DNA of 64,000 nucleotides, taken from positions 1 through 64,000 of the forward strand of contig NC_019954.2 in NCBI RefSeq assembly GCF_000328765.2, written 5' to 3'. The translations under genes were made by a program, and so were the position numbers. The notes beneath the pieces are model-generated. The model was not told the DNA's origin. It made no database searches and saw only the letters and a list, made by a program, of their open reading frames with translations. Below are positions 20,802-28,635 of this stretch, in pieces. Origin of the DNA: Tepidanaerobacter acetatoxydans Re1. GTDB taxonomy: Bacteria; Bacillota; Thermosediminibacteria; Thermosediminibacterales; Tepidanaerobacteraceae. Positions within the stretch are counted from its first letter, which is position 1; each line of letters opens with the position of its first letter.

Positions 20802-20907
20802 AAAAGGCCTCTCCCTGCAAGATTTATATGCAAAGCAAACAGCGAAAATATTAAAACTGTTTACTTAAATGGTGGTATATAAAACTTTGCAATGGAGGGG
20901 TCTTTTT
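20802..20907 (+). terminator. Long two-layer hairpin after the symporter gene
   Basis: The outer arms 20802-20820 and 20886-20905 pair imperfectly (AAAAGGCCTCTCC with GGAGGGGTCTTTT) and end in a T run. An inner hairpin AAACAG/CTGTTT sits between them. The sequence TTATATGCAAA occurs in both arms' neighbourhoods (about 20824 and 20906). It probably terminates the symporter transcript. The rest of the 300-base gap up to trmN6 holds only the promoter listed next. Confidence 0.55.
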
Positions 20908-21019
20908 ATATGCAAAATACTTTTGGCGCTAGGGTAGGATTGCACTATGTAAACTAAGCAAGAAGAGGCTGTTCCATCTTTTTAAATAGCCGGCATAATG
21001 CGGTATTCCATATAATTAA

Positions 21020-21048
21020 TTGTTAATTAAATAGGCATTTGGTATAAT
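21020..21048 (+). promoter_or_regulatory. Sigma-A-type promoter for trmN6-rsmI
   Basis: TTGTTA (21020-21025) and TATAAT (21043-21048) are separated by 17 bases and lie about 35 bases upstream of trmN6. The -35 box is inside a TAATTAA-TTG-TTAATTA palindrome. Confidence 0.7.
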
Positions 21049-21082
21049 GAAATCAGATATTGTAGCGTAAAGGTGAATTTAA

Positions 21083-21838
21083 GTGGACAAATTCTTAAAA
21101 TATCCAAACGAGCAAATTGATGATTTGCTGTGTGACGGCTTAAAAATCATCCAAAAGCAAGACTCATATAAATTTGCCATAGATTCGGTACTTTTGGCAA
21201 ATTTTATAAAAGCTGATAAAAATGACAGAGTAATAGATATTGGAACGGGAAGCGGCGTAATTGCTCTATTGCTTTCAGCCAAGACTGATGCCAAGGAGAT
21301 TGTAGGTATAGAGATAGTCGGAGAAGCCTTTGATCGTGCGGTAAGAAATGTAAAGATGAATAGGCTCGAAGAGCGAGTTAAAATAGTCCATGGCGATTTA
21401 AAGGAAGCTGTCAAGATTTTCGGTAGGGAGAGTTTTTCTGTTGTGGTAACAAATCCACCGTATATGATGATAAATGAAGGCAAAATCAGCCCTAATCCGA
21501 GCATAGCCGTTGCCAGACATGAAGTTGCTGCTACACTGGAGGATGTGGCAAAGGTTTCGTGGCAGTTATTGAGCTTTGGCGGTTGCTTCTATATGGTATA
21601 TCGAACCGTAAGGCTTGTAGATGTTATATATAAAATGAGATCATTAGGCCTTGAACCTAAAATCCTGCGTTTTATCCATCCAAAAGCCCAAGCCGGTCCG
21701 AACTTGTTTTTGATGATGGCAAAAAAGGGTGCCTCAGGCGGCATAAAAATACTTCCGCCTCTCGTGGTTTACAACAGTGACGGAAGCTATACCGATGAGA
21801 TAAAACAAATATATTTTGGAAAACGACCGGAGGTTTAA
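21083..21838 (+). CDS. trmN6: tRNA1(Val) adenine-37 N6-methyltransferase (YabB/TrmN6 type)
   Basis: A 251-residue SAM-dependent methyltransferase. It has the SAM loop VIDIGTGSGVIALLL at residues 53-67, a GIEIVGEAFDRAVRN acidic loop, and the N6-adenine catalytic motif TNPPYM. The family modifies A37 of a valine tRNA in E. coli; the exact tRNA here is inferred. The start is GTG at 21083 with AAGGTG upstream. rsmI begins one base after its stop, using GGAGG in the end of this gene, a pairing common in Firmicutes. Confidence 0.85.
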   Translation: MDKFLKYPNEQIDDLLCDGLKIIQKQDSYKFAIDSVLLANFIKADKNDRVIDIGTGSGVIALLLSAKTDAKEIVGIEIVGEAFDRAVRNVKMNRLEERVKIVHGDLKEAVKIFGRESFSVVVTNPPYMMINEGKISPNPSIAVARHEVAATLEDVAKVSWQLLSFGGCFYMVYRTVRLVDVIYKMRSLGLEPKILRFIHPKAQAGPNLFLMMAKKGASGGIKILPPLVVYNSDGSYTDEIKQIYFGKRPEV

Positions 21839-21839
21839 G

Positions 21840-22742
21840 ATGAGTAAGCCGGGTATTTTATATCTGTGTCCTACACCAATAGGAAATCTGGAAGATATCA
21901 CGCTGAGAGCTTTAAAAATATTAAAAGAAGTAGATTTAATAGCCGCTGAGGATACACGTGTTACCATAAAATTGTTAAATCATTTTGAAATAACAACACC
22001 TCTGACCAGTTACCATGAGCATAACAAGATGACAAAAGGCCCTAAGGTTATTGAGCTTTTAAAGGAAGGCAAAGATGTTGCTCTTGTAACTGATGCAGGA
22101 ACTCCCGGCCTTTCAGATCCGGGGGAAGATTTAGTAAAGGATGCTATTGAGCAAGATATCCGGGTGGTACCACTTCCCGGAGCGGCAGCCGCCATATGTG
22201 CTTTGGTAGCTTCCGGCCTTTCTACCAAGCGATTTGCATTTGAAGGTTTTTTGCCTCAAAAAACTAAAGAGAAAAAGCAAACACTAAAAGAGCTGGCAGA
22301 TGAACAAAGGACACTGATATTCTATGAGGCACCACACCGTATAATAAAAACATTAAAAGCCTTAAAGGATGCTTTGGGGAATCGGCAGATTGTCATTGCC
22401 CGGGAGATGACCAAGGTACATGAAGAATTTATTCGAGGGACTATTGAAGAGGTAATAGAAAGATTCCATGTAAAGTCGCCCAGGGGTGAGATGGTTATTG
22501 TCGTGGAGGGTGCACATTCTGGGCAAAAATCTGCCAAAACATCGGTAGATGGTATAAGTGAACCGGAACTTTCGGAATCTCATCTTGCAGATAAACTTTG
22601 GTTGATTATGCAAAATGAGATGGAAGAAGGTCTTTCTAAAAATCAGGCAATGAAAAGAGCTGCTAAACAACTAGGACTCTCAAGAAACCAAGCATATGAG
22701 CTGCTGATAAAAAAATCTGATGCCAAAGAAAAACAGACTTAA
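21840..22742 (+). CDS. rsmI: 16S rRNA (cytidine-1402 2'-O)-methyltransferase
   Basis: A tetrapyrrole-methylase-fold RNA methyltransferase that modifies C1402 in the ribosomal decoding centre. About 300 residues. It shows LYLCPTPIGNLEDITLRAL at the N-terminus, AAEDTR, SYHEHN, LVTDAGTPGLSDPG and PLPGAAAAICALVASGL, all family hallmarks. A C-terminal helical domain ends LGLSRNQAYELL. The ATG at 21840 has GGAGG seven bases upstream; an in-frame start further upstream lacks a site. Confidence 0.95.
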   Translation: MSKPGILYLCPTPIGNLEDITLRALKILKEVDLIAAEDTRVTIKLLNHFEITTPLTSYHEHNKMTKGPKVIELLKEGKDVALVTDAGTPGLSDPGEDLVKDAIEQDIRVVPLPGAAAAICALVASGLSTKRFAFEGFLPQKTKEKKQTLKELADEQRTLIFYEAPHRIIKTLKALKDALGNRQIVIAREMTKVHEEFIRGTIEEVIERFHVKSPRGEMVIVVEGAHSGQKSAKTSVDGISEPELSESHLADKLWLIMQNEMEEGLSKNQAMKRAAKQLGLSRNQAYELLIKKSDAKEKQT

Positions 22743-22773
22743 AAGGTGCCAATTTTTTCTTATTGACACCTTT
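22742..22773 (+). terminator. Weak hairpin after rsmI
   Basis: AAAGGTG and CAAT pair with ATTG and CACCTTT around a T-rich loop with one mismatch. It begins at the last base of rsmI and could end the transcript, but a T tract is only present in the loop. It overlaps the dispersed repeat listed next. Confidence 0.45.
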
Positions 22774-22792
22774 ATTAATTGATGATATATAA
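22750..22792 (+). repeat. Dispersed 43-bp repeat, copy A
   Basis: This stretch recurs at 32294-32336 with one inserted T and a small AATT/AGT change. Both copies contain a TTGACA box and a TATAA box at near-promoter spacing (19 bases here). Here the -10-like sequence is TATAAC, weaker than in copy B. Confidence 0.75.
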
Positions 22793-22814
22793 CCGACTTT
22801 TACATCTAAAGCCA

Positions 22815-22858
22815 AGAAAAAAAGCCTATAACCCTTGCATAACAGGGATATAGGCTTT
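22815..22858 (-). terminator. Minus-strand intrinsic terminator without a visible gene
   Basis: AAAGCCTATA (22821-22830) pairs with TATAGGCTTT (22849-22858), with an inner CCCT/AGGG. Read on the minus strand the stem ends in a run of seven or more T; on the plus strand there is no T tract. No minus-strand gene lies to its right, so it may end an antisense or small RNA. Confidence 0.6.
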
Positions 22859-22902
22859 GCTGTCTATTTGGAAGACAGCCCAGATTTTTGTAAAATATAT
22901 TA

Positions 22903-22951
22903 TTGACTTTTGTATTTTAAGTGATATAATACAAATTCGTTAGACATCTAA
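22903..22951 (+). promoter_or_regulatory. Promoter and dyad operators of the marR-ABC operon
   Basis: TTGACT (22903-22908) and TATAAT (22925-22930) are 16 bases apart. A perfect 8-bp dyad (TTTGTATT at 22909-22916, AATACAAA at 22928-22935) covers the spacer and -10 box. A second dyad TTAGA-CA-TCTAA lies at 22940-22951 near the transcription start. Both are good candidates for binding by the MarR protein encoded next, which would give self-repression. Confidence 0.75.
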
Positions 22952-22975
22952 GTAAATTAGAGAGTGAGGATTTAA

Positions 22976-23425
22976 ATGAATTGTTTAGACCCTGAATCAA
23001 ATTATGCTCTCTTTCTGGAGATTGCAAGATTACATTACCTGAAGACGCATAGGTCGTTTCAAAAAAGGGATGTTTATCCTGGGCAGCCGCCTTTGCTGTT
23101 TGCACTTTATAAAAACGACGGACAGAGTCAAGCGGAACTTGCACGCAGCTTAAAAATGAAAGCTCCTACTGTTACCATTATGCTGAAGCGAATGGAAAAA
23201 GCAGGAGTGGTAAAAAGAGTCCAAGATGAAACTGACCAGCGGGTTGTGCGCGTATACCTTACTGAATACGGAAGGAAACTGTGCAAAAGTATATATAAAG
23301 AAATACAATGCATAGAAGAAAGAATGTTTAGCAGGCTATCAAATGAGGAAAAGAACATTCTTAACAGACTTTTTAAAAGAATAAGGGATAATCTTAAAGA
23401 ATCTATTGAGGCTAATAAGAGGTGA
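22976..23425 (+). CDS. MarR-family transcriptional regulator
   Basis: A 149-residue winged-helix regulator. The recognition region is QAELARSLKMKAPTVTIMLKRMEKAGVV followed by the wing KRVQDETDQRVVRVYLT, the classic MarR pattern. Helices at both ends would form the dimer. The ATG at 22976 follows GAGTGAGGA. Its stop overlaps the next gene's ribosome site, so it is co-transcribed with the two ABC exporter halves. It probably represses them until a drug or metabolite binds; the ligand is unknown. Confidence 0.9.
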   Translation: MNCLDPESNYALFLEIARLHYLKTHRSFQKRDVYPGQPPLLFALYKNDGQSQAELARSLKMKAPTVTIMLKRMEKAGVVKRVQDETDQRVVRVYLTEYGRKLCKSIYKEIQCIEERMFSRLSNEEKNILNRLFKRIRDNLKESIEANKR

Positions 23426-23433
23426 TTAATTTT

Positions 23434-25161
23434 ATGAAAAAAATCTTAAGTAATTTAAAACCATATTGGCCATTCATTTTAGCATCATTGATCTTTATAT
23501 TCTGCCAGGCGATGTCACAGCTGATGCTGCCGTCGATGCTTGCAGATATCGTAAATACCGGCATAGTAAACACAGATACCGGTTACATTCTTGCCGTAGG
23601 AGGGAAAATGCTGTTTGTAGCTCTCGGTGCTGTAGGCGCAGCGATAGCGGCAAGTTACTGTTCTTCCAGGGCTGCTATGGGTTTTGGTAAGTCACTTAGA
23701 GAAAGTATTTTCGAGAAAGTAGAAAGTTTTTCCCTTAATGAATTTAACAAAATAGGAACAGCCTCTCTTATAACAAGAACCACAAATGATGTAACTCAGC
23801 TGCAAATGGTTGCAATGATATTTTTTAGAATGGTCGTAATGTCTCCCATAATGGCTATAGGCGCTATAATAATGGCAGTATCTACTGCACCAAGCCTGTC
23901 TTTTGTTTTTTGGATAGTTGTGCCTATAATAGCAGGGGTAATAGTAGTATTATCAAAGTTTTCATTACCTCTTTTCAGAGCCATGCAACTCAAAATCGAC
24001 ACAGTAAACAGGGTAATGAGAGAAAATCTTACAGGTGTTAGAGTTATTCGAGCCTTTAACCGAGTAGAGCATGAGAAAAAACGTTTTAATGCTGCAAATA
24101 TTGATCTTACCAATGTTGCTATAAGAGTAAACAGGTTAATGGCTATTATGATGCCTCTTATCATGCTGATATTTAATGTTACGACTGTCGCCATTGTGTG
24201 GTATGGAAGCCTTAAAATAAATGCGGCAATAATGGAAGTGGGGGATCTCCTTGCGTTTATTCAATACGCTATGGAAATAATGTTTTCCACAATGATGCTT
24301 TCTATGATGTTTATAATGATACCGCGTGCAGCTGCATCGGTAGAAAGAATCAAAGAAGTATTAAATATGGAACCTGAAATAGTAGATCCTGAAAATCCTG
24401 TCATTCCAAAAGAAATAAAGGGAATATTAGAGTTCGACGATGTAACATTTAAATATCCTGATGCTGAAGAGCCGGCACTATCCAATATATCTTTTAAGGC
24501 ACTGCCGGGACGCACTACTGCGATAATAGGTGCCACAGGTTCAGGAAAGTCCACTATTTCAAATCTTATTATGAGGTTTTATGATGTAACCTCCGGCAAA
24601 ATAACTATAGATGGAATTGACATAAGAGACATCCCGCAAAAAGTTCTTCGTTCATGGATAGGTTATGTGCCGCAAAAGTCTGTCTTATTTACGGGCACGA
24701 TTGCCGAAAACATAAGATATGGCAAAGAAGATGCTACAGATGAAGAAGTGCGGCATGCGGCAGAAATTGCCCAAGCATCAGAATTTATAAACGGAATGAA
24801 AGATGGTTTTGATACCATGATTGCAGAAGGCGGCCTTAACGTTTCGGGCGGACAAAAGCAGAGAATTTGTATTGCAAGAGCAATTGTAAAAAAGCCGAAA
24901 ATATACATGTTTGACGATAGTTTTTCTGCATTGGATTTTAAAACAGATGCTAAGCTTAGAGTAGCATTAAGCAAAGAGACCAAGAATTCTACTATGATAA
25001 TTGTAGCTCAGCGTGTCGCAACAGTTATGAATGCAGATCAAATAATTGTATTAGATGAAGGTCGAATAGCAGGCATAGGCAAACACAAAGAACTCTATGA
25101 AAACTGTGAAACTTACAGGAATATTGTTCTTTCGCAGCTTTCAGAGGAGGAAATAGCATGA
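23434..25161 (+). CDS. ABC exporter half-transporter, subunit 1
   Basis: About 575 residues: an N-terminal six-helix membrane domain (1 to ~310) and a C-terminal ATPase. Walker A is GATGSGKST, the signature is VSGGQKQR, and the Walker B region reads IYMFDDSFSALD, so aspartate replaces the usual catalytic glutamate. That is a degenerate site as seen in heterodimeric exporters such as LmrC/TmrA-type pairs. The ATG at 23434 fits AAGAGGTG at 23417-23424. The last bases overlap the partner gene start (ATGA). Confidence 0.9.
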   Translation: MKKILSNLKPYWPFILASLIFIFCQAMSQLMLPSMLADIVNTGIVNTDTGYILAVGGKMLFVALGAVGAAIAASYCSSRAAMGFGKSLRESIFEKVESFSLNEFNKIGTASLITRTTNDVTQLQMVAMIFFRMVVMSPIMAIGAIIMAVSTAPSLSFVFWIVVPIIAGVIVVLSKFSLPLFRAMQLKIDTVNRVMRENLTGVRVIRAFNRVEHEKKRFNAANIDLTNVAIRVNRLMAIMMPLIMLIFNVTTVAIVWYGSLKINAAIMEVGDLLAFIQYAMEIMFSTMMLSMMFIMIPRAAASVERIKEVLNMEPEIVDPENPVIPKEIKGILEFDDVTFKYPDAEEPALSNISFKALPGRTTAIIGATGSGKSTISNLIMRFYDVTSGKITIDGIDIRDIPQKVLRSWIGYVPQKSVLFTGTIAENIRYGKEDATDEEVRHAAEIAQASEFINGMKDGFDTMIAEGGLNVSGGQKQRICIARAIVKKPKIYMFDDSFSALDFKTDAKLRVALSKETKNSTMIIVAQRVATVMNADQIIVLDEGRIAGIGKHKELYENCETYRNIVLSQLSEEEIA

Positions 25162-27062
25162 GCAGTGAAAATGAGAGAATTGACAGCCACAAACTGGGAG
25201 GAGCAAGAGACAGAAAAGGCCGCGGCGGCGGACCGCCTATGGCAAGGGCTGTGGAAAAGCCCAAGGATTTTAAAGGCAGCTTGATGAGGCTTTTAAATTA
25301 TATAAAACCGTATGTGCCGATAATCTTAGTCGTGTTTTGTATGGCAGCCCTCGGCACAATATTTAATATCTTAGGTCCAAAAATTATGGGTATGGCAACA
25401 ACCAAGCTTTTCGAAGGTTCTATGGCTATACTGCATAATGAACCCGGGGCCCATATAGATTTTCCCTATATAATCCACATTTTACTTATATTACTTGGCC
25501 TATATATATCAAGCTCTGCATTCAGCTATATTCAGCATTATATGATGGCCGGAGTAGCCCAAGGCGTAGTAAGAAAAATGAGGGCAGATATAATGGAGAA
25601 ATTGAACAGGCTACCCCTTAAATTCTTTGATGCAAACCCATATGGAGAAATTTTAAGCCGAGTCACAAATGATGTAGATAATATAAGTTCCACACTGCAG
25701 CAGAGTATGACTCAACTGATTACTGCAATTGTTACCCTTATCGGAGTAATCGTAATGATGCTGACAATAAGCCCGATGCTGACATTGGTTACCGTGATAA
25801 CACTGCCGCTAAGTTTATTAGCCATAAGGTCTATCGCCTCTCGTTCTCAAAAATATTTTGCTATGCAGCAAAGAGTGCTGGGCAATTTAAACGGTCATGT
25901 AGAAGAAATGTATGGCGGTCATAATGTTGTAAAAGCCTTCGGACACGAGGAAGATGCTATTGAGGAATTTAGATCCATAAACGAGGAACTTTACGGAGCA
26001 TCATGGCGGGCTCAATTTGTTTCAGGAATAATAATGCCTATCATGAACTTTATCAGCAACCTAGGCTATGTATTTGTATGTGTTGTCGGAGGTATAATGG
26101 TGGCCGGCGGACGTATTACGATAGGCAATGTGCAGGCTTTTATCCAGTATTCGCGGCAGTTTACGCAGCCTATAACTCAAACCGCAAATATAGCCAATAT
26201 CATTCAATCTACAATTGCGTCAGCTGAAAGAGTCTTTGAAATATTAGATCAAGAAGAAGAAATACCTGACAAAGAAGATGCGACAGTTATTGAAAATGCC
26301 GAAGGATATGTAGATTTAGACCATGTGCATTTTAGCTATAAGAAAGATGAACCTTTAATTGAAGATTTAACAATAAATGTAGAGCCGGGACAAATGGTTG
26401 CTATAGTTGGACCTACAGGCGCAGGGAAAACAACTCTTGTAAATCTTCTTATGAGATTTTATGAAATAGATGCAGGCAAGATAATGGTAGACCATACAGA
26501 TATAAGAGATATTAAAAGAAGCAATCTTAGAAGGATTTTTGGAATGGTTCTTCAAGATACATGGCTTTTTAGCGGCACAGTTAAAGAAAATATAGCTTAT
26601 GGAAAAGAAGGGGCTACTGATGAAGAAATTATAAGAGCTGCTAAGGCGGCTCATGCTCATCACTTTATAAAAGCACTTCCTAAAGGCTACAATACAGTTC
26701 TTAACGAAGATGCTTCCAATATTTCCCATGGAGAAAAGCAGCTTATTACTATTGCACGAGCTATACTGGCAGATCCTGATATATTAATACTTGATGAAGC
26801 AACCAGCAATGTTGATACCTTAACGGAAATATCCATTCAAAAAGCCATGAAGGAACTTATGGAAAATAGAACGAGCTTCGTTATCGCTCACCGTCTATCC
26901 ACTATTAGAAATGCGGATAATATATTGGTTATGAATCACGGCCGAATAATAGAACAAGGCACCCATGAGGAACTAATGGCAAAAGGCGGTTTTTATGCCG
27001 ATCTATACAAGAGCCAATTTCTGGGAGCTTTCATGGAAGATTCGCAAGCAAATGTTATTTAA
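25158..27062 (+). CDS. ABC exporter half-transporter, subunit 2
   Basis: A 634-residue partner of the preceding half-transporter. It has a basic, glycine-rich N-terminal tail, a six-helix membrane domain (about 45-350) and an ATPase domain. Walker A is GPTGAGKTT and Walker B is LILDEATSNVD with the catalytic glutamate intact. The signature reads ISHGEKQ rather than the canonical SGGQ, so this half appears to carry a variant signature and the other a variant Walker B, as expected for a pair with one working ATP site. Start overlap with subunit 1 indicates coupled translation. Likely a multidrug or peptide exporter; the substrate is unknown. Confidence 0.9.
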   Translation: MSSENERIDSHKLGGARDRKGRGGGPPMARAVEKPKDFKGSLMRLLNYIKPYVPIILVVFCMAALGTIFNILGPKIMGMATTKLFEGSMAILHNEPGAHIDFPYIIHILLILLGLYISSSAFSYIQHYMMAGVAQGVVRKMRADIMEKLNRLPLKFFDANPYGEILSRVTNDVDNISSTLQQSMTQLITAIVTLIGVIVMMLTISPMLTLVTVITLPLSLLAIRSIASRSQKYFAMQQRVLGNLNGHVEEMYGGHNVVKAFGHEEDAIEEFRSINEELYGASWRAQFVSGIIMPIMNFISNLGYVFVCVVGGIMVAGGRITIGNVQAFIQYSRQFTQPITQTANIANIIQSTIASAERVFEILDQEEEIPDKEDATVIENAEGYVDLDHVHFSYKKDEPLIEDLTINVEPGQMVAIVGPTGAGKTTLVNLLMRFYEIDAGKIMVDHTDIRDIKRSNLRRIFGMVLQDTWLFSGTVKENIAYGKEGATDEEIIRAAKAAHAHHFIKALPKGYNTVLNEDASNISHGEKQLITIARAILADPDILILDEATSNVDTLTEISIQKAMKELMENRTSFVIAHRLSTIRNADNILVMNHGRIIEQGTHEELMAKGGFYADLYKSQFLGAFMEDSQANVI

Positions 27063-27069
27063 AAAACAG

Positions 27070-27089
27070 CCATCCAGGAGGTAATTGAT
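27070..27089 (+). repeat. 20-bp repeat copy 1
   Basis: CCATCCAGGAGGTAATTGAT is repeated exactly at 28566-28585. Here it supplies the ribosome site and start region of a broken toxin gene. Confidence 0.8.
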
Positions 27090-27297
27090 GGAAACCGCCG
27101 ATAAAAAGTATACAGTGATCATCTCCGATGAAGCGACTCAAATGTTGGTATCTCATTCCCGCTTTTTGGTACAAGTTAGTGAACAGGCGGCATTGAATCT
27201 AATAACCGAGTTTAAAGAGAAGGCTAAATCTTTGGAAAGGTCCCCCAAGCGAAACTCCTAGCTTTCCGATCCCTCTTTGCCCATAATATACCCTTTA
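27088..27297 (+). pseudogene. Degenerate RelE/ParE-type toxin gene
   Basis: An ATG with AGGAGG upstream opens a 57-codon frame, METADKKYTVIISDEATQMLV..., that resembles the first half of ParE/RelE-superfamily toxins (a helix followed by SLERSPKRNS). It stops at a TAG (27259-27261) where the family usually has a tryptophan codon. The same frame continues with LSDPSLP for about 12 codons before another stop and loss of similarity. So the 3' half, including the catalytic strand region, is missing. No antitoxin gene is adjacent. The family call rests on pattern recognition only. Confidence 0.6.
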
Positions 27298-27348
27298 TAA
27301 ACCGGTCTCGGCGATGCCGGCGACCAGGCTATATGGAACGAAAAAGCA

Positions 27349-27382
27349 TTGAAATAGGCTGCCATATGGCAGCCTATTTCAA
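27349..27382 (-). terminator. 34-base perfect palindrome, terminator of the minus-strand gene pair
   Basis: TTGAAATAGGCTGCC and its reverse complement flank ATAT. On the minus strand it is followed by TGCTTTTTCG. The stop codon (TAG, 27374-27376) of the minus-strand gene lies inside the right arm. It may also slow transcription from the ABC operon on the plus strand. Confidence 0.85.
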
Positions 27383-27847
27383 TTTATACTGCAATTTATC
27401 TCTACCGTTTATAACAAGCACAATGGTCAAATCATTAAAATCCTTGCGGCATTTTTCATAAATATCGGGCGTCACTGTTATACCTGCATGAGTGGTTACA
27501 GCTGCATTAGCCGGAAACTTACCTACACCTAGCTCCAAATATGGCAACAACCCATTCTCCGCCAACAGATTTTCCGCTGTTTTACCGAAATAACCGAAGG
27601 CTTCGATTCTCAAAGGCTTTGGGACATTATTTTTAATTAAAATTTCATAGCTTATTCTATAGTATTCTTTATGAGTCATGTTTCTATCTACTGTTACAGA
27701 TAAAAGTTCCACATTAAAATCTTCCGGTTTAAATGAAGGAATAGAACGATTTTTGAGAGCTAAATATGCTGTCAGGGATAAAATCAAAACCAATATTATT
27801 GTAGTTATATACAAAAATATCTTTTTTTTGTCCATAATTCTCCACAT
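27374..27847 (-). CDS. Small membrane-anchored protein of unknown function (Y)
   Basis: About 153-157 residues with one membrane helix near the N-terminus (KIFLYITTIILVLILSLTAYL) and an extracytoplasmic remainder with no family I recognise. The start could be the ATG at 27847 or the in-frame ATG at 27835; GGAG precedes the second closely. The segment from about residue 100 to 129 (LPYLELGVGKFPANAAVTTHAG) is repeated, 24 of 30 residues identical, in the chimeric antitoxin gene 1.3 kb upstream. It follows gene X after six bases, so they form an operon. Confidence 0.7.
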   Translation of the reverse strand: MWRIMDKKKIFLYITTIILVLILSLTAYLALKNRSIPSFKPEDFNVELLSVTVDRNMTHKEYYRISYEILIKNNVPKPLRIEAFGYFGKTAENLLAENGLLPYLELGVGKFPANAAVTTHAGITVTPDIYEKCRKDFNDLTIVLVINGRDKLQYKLK

Positions 27848-27853
27848 CCTTTG

Positions 27854-28411
27854 TTAAAACACTAAAGTATTCAATCGCCAGCCGGTACCTTCCTCATATA
27901 AGAACTCCATTGTTTCTTCACTGTAGGAGGTTATATCGTCATCATCTATGTTGTGAGGTACAGTTGCTTCGACTTTGCATCTATTTCTAAAGGCAGTTAT
28001 ACGATTGATTTTCGAATTTACATAATCCGCAAGGGTACCCAAATCACCCAGCGGTCTACGTATGCGGCCGTCCGCTTCTTCAAACTTTAAATCCTTATAA
28101 ATCTTTTCGGAAAGTTTACTTGTGTACACTTCATTGAGCAGATTCATAATTTTTTCTTTGGAGTTTATCCGCTCGTCCTTTACATACAGCCAATATCTAT
28201 CACCTTCCACTTTTAAATCCGGTATTGTGTCACCTATAGGTGATTTGGCGTTTAATAAAGATAGGTACAGGCGCTGTGATTTCGACATAAGTTCTTTGGC
28301 TTGTTCCTCGGAGATTTTATTTTTACTTAAGGACAAATCTTTATAAAGAACAGCTCCAAGTATGACAATAATTGAAATAACTAAACATGTAAAATATTTT
28401 ATATATCTCAT
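27854..28411 (-). CDS. Small membrane-anchored protein of unknown function (X)
   Basis: A 185-residue protein with an N-terminal membrane helix (YFTCLVISIIVILGAVLY) and a charged extracytoplasmic part ending EFLYEEGTGWRLNTLVF. I recognise no family. The ATG at 28411 has AAGGAG upstream. About 45 bases further upstream is an ECF-type promoter. A decayed relative of its C-terminus (ending KISGRWVLVDFESDV) lies at 29221-29385, which suggests the X-Y pair was once duplicated. Confidence 0.75.
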   Translation of the reverse strand: MRYIKYFTCLVISIIVILGAVLYKDLSLSKNKISEEQAKELMSKSQRLYLSLLNAKSPIGDTIPDLKVEGDRYWLYVKDERINSKEKIMNLLNEVYTSKLSEKIYKDLKFEEADGRIRRPLGDLGTLADYVNSKINRITAFRNRCKVEATVPHNIDDDDITSYSEETMEFLYEEGTGWRLNTLVF

Positions 28412-28456
28412 TTATATTCTCCTTGATATTTTTTAATTTAAGCTTTCTATAATACA

Positions 28457-28482
28457 GACGTTTTAGATGACGTTTTGGTTCG
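28457..28482 (-). promoter_or_regulatory. ECF-sigma-type promoter of X-Y, duplicated element copy 1
   Basis: On the minus strand CGAACC is followed after AAAACGTCATCTAAAA (16 bases) by CGTC, the GAAC...CGTC layout of Firmicute extracytoplasmic-function promoters. The surrounding ~100 bases (28444-28546) are repeated upstream of the secreted-protein gene at 31334-31435. No ECF sigma gene is in the window. Confidence 0.6.
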
Positions 28483-28565
28483 CTTTTTTTAAAAGATTTT
28501 TAAAAGATTTATTTTAGTGAAAACCAAATTTCTCTTTTTCCATATTTCCGCTATGATGAAAGCAA

Positions 28566-28585
28566 CCATCCAGGAGGTAATTGAT
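28566..28585 (+). repeat. 20-bp repeat copy 2
   Basis: Exact copy of 27070-27089. Here the toxin frame that follows copy 1 is absent, and a terminator hairpin follows instead. The short open frame it opens (about 24 codons from 28554) has no protein-like pattern. Confidence 0.75.
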
Positions 28586-28591
28586 AAAGAT

Positions 28592-28625
28592 AAAAATAGG
28601 CTGACCTTATGGACAGCCTATTTTT
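28592..28625 (-). terminator. Terminator of the minus-strand toxin gene
   Basis: AAAAATAGGCTG pairs with CAGCCTATTTTT around ten bases. It lies ten bases past the toxin stop. Its AATAGGCTG core is shared with the palindrome at 27349-27382. Confidence 0.85.
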
Positions 28626-28635
28626 GTTGATTATA

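Noticed and set aside
28554-28628. Small plus-strand frame starting MMKATIQEVID
   Set aside because: It runs into the terminator hairpin of the toxin gene and lies on the second copy of a 20-bp repeat; it looks like a relic, not a gene.
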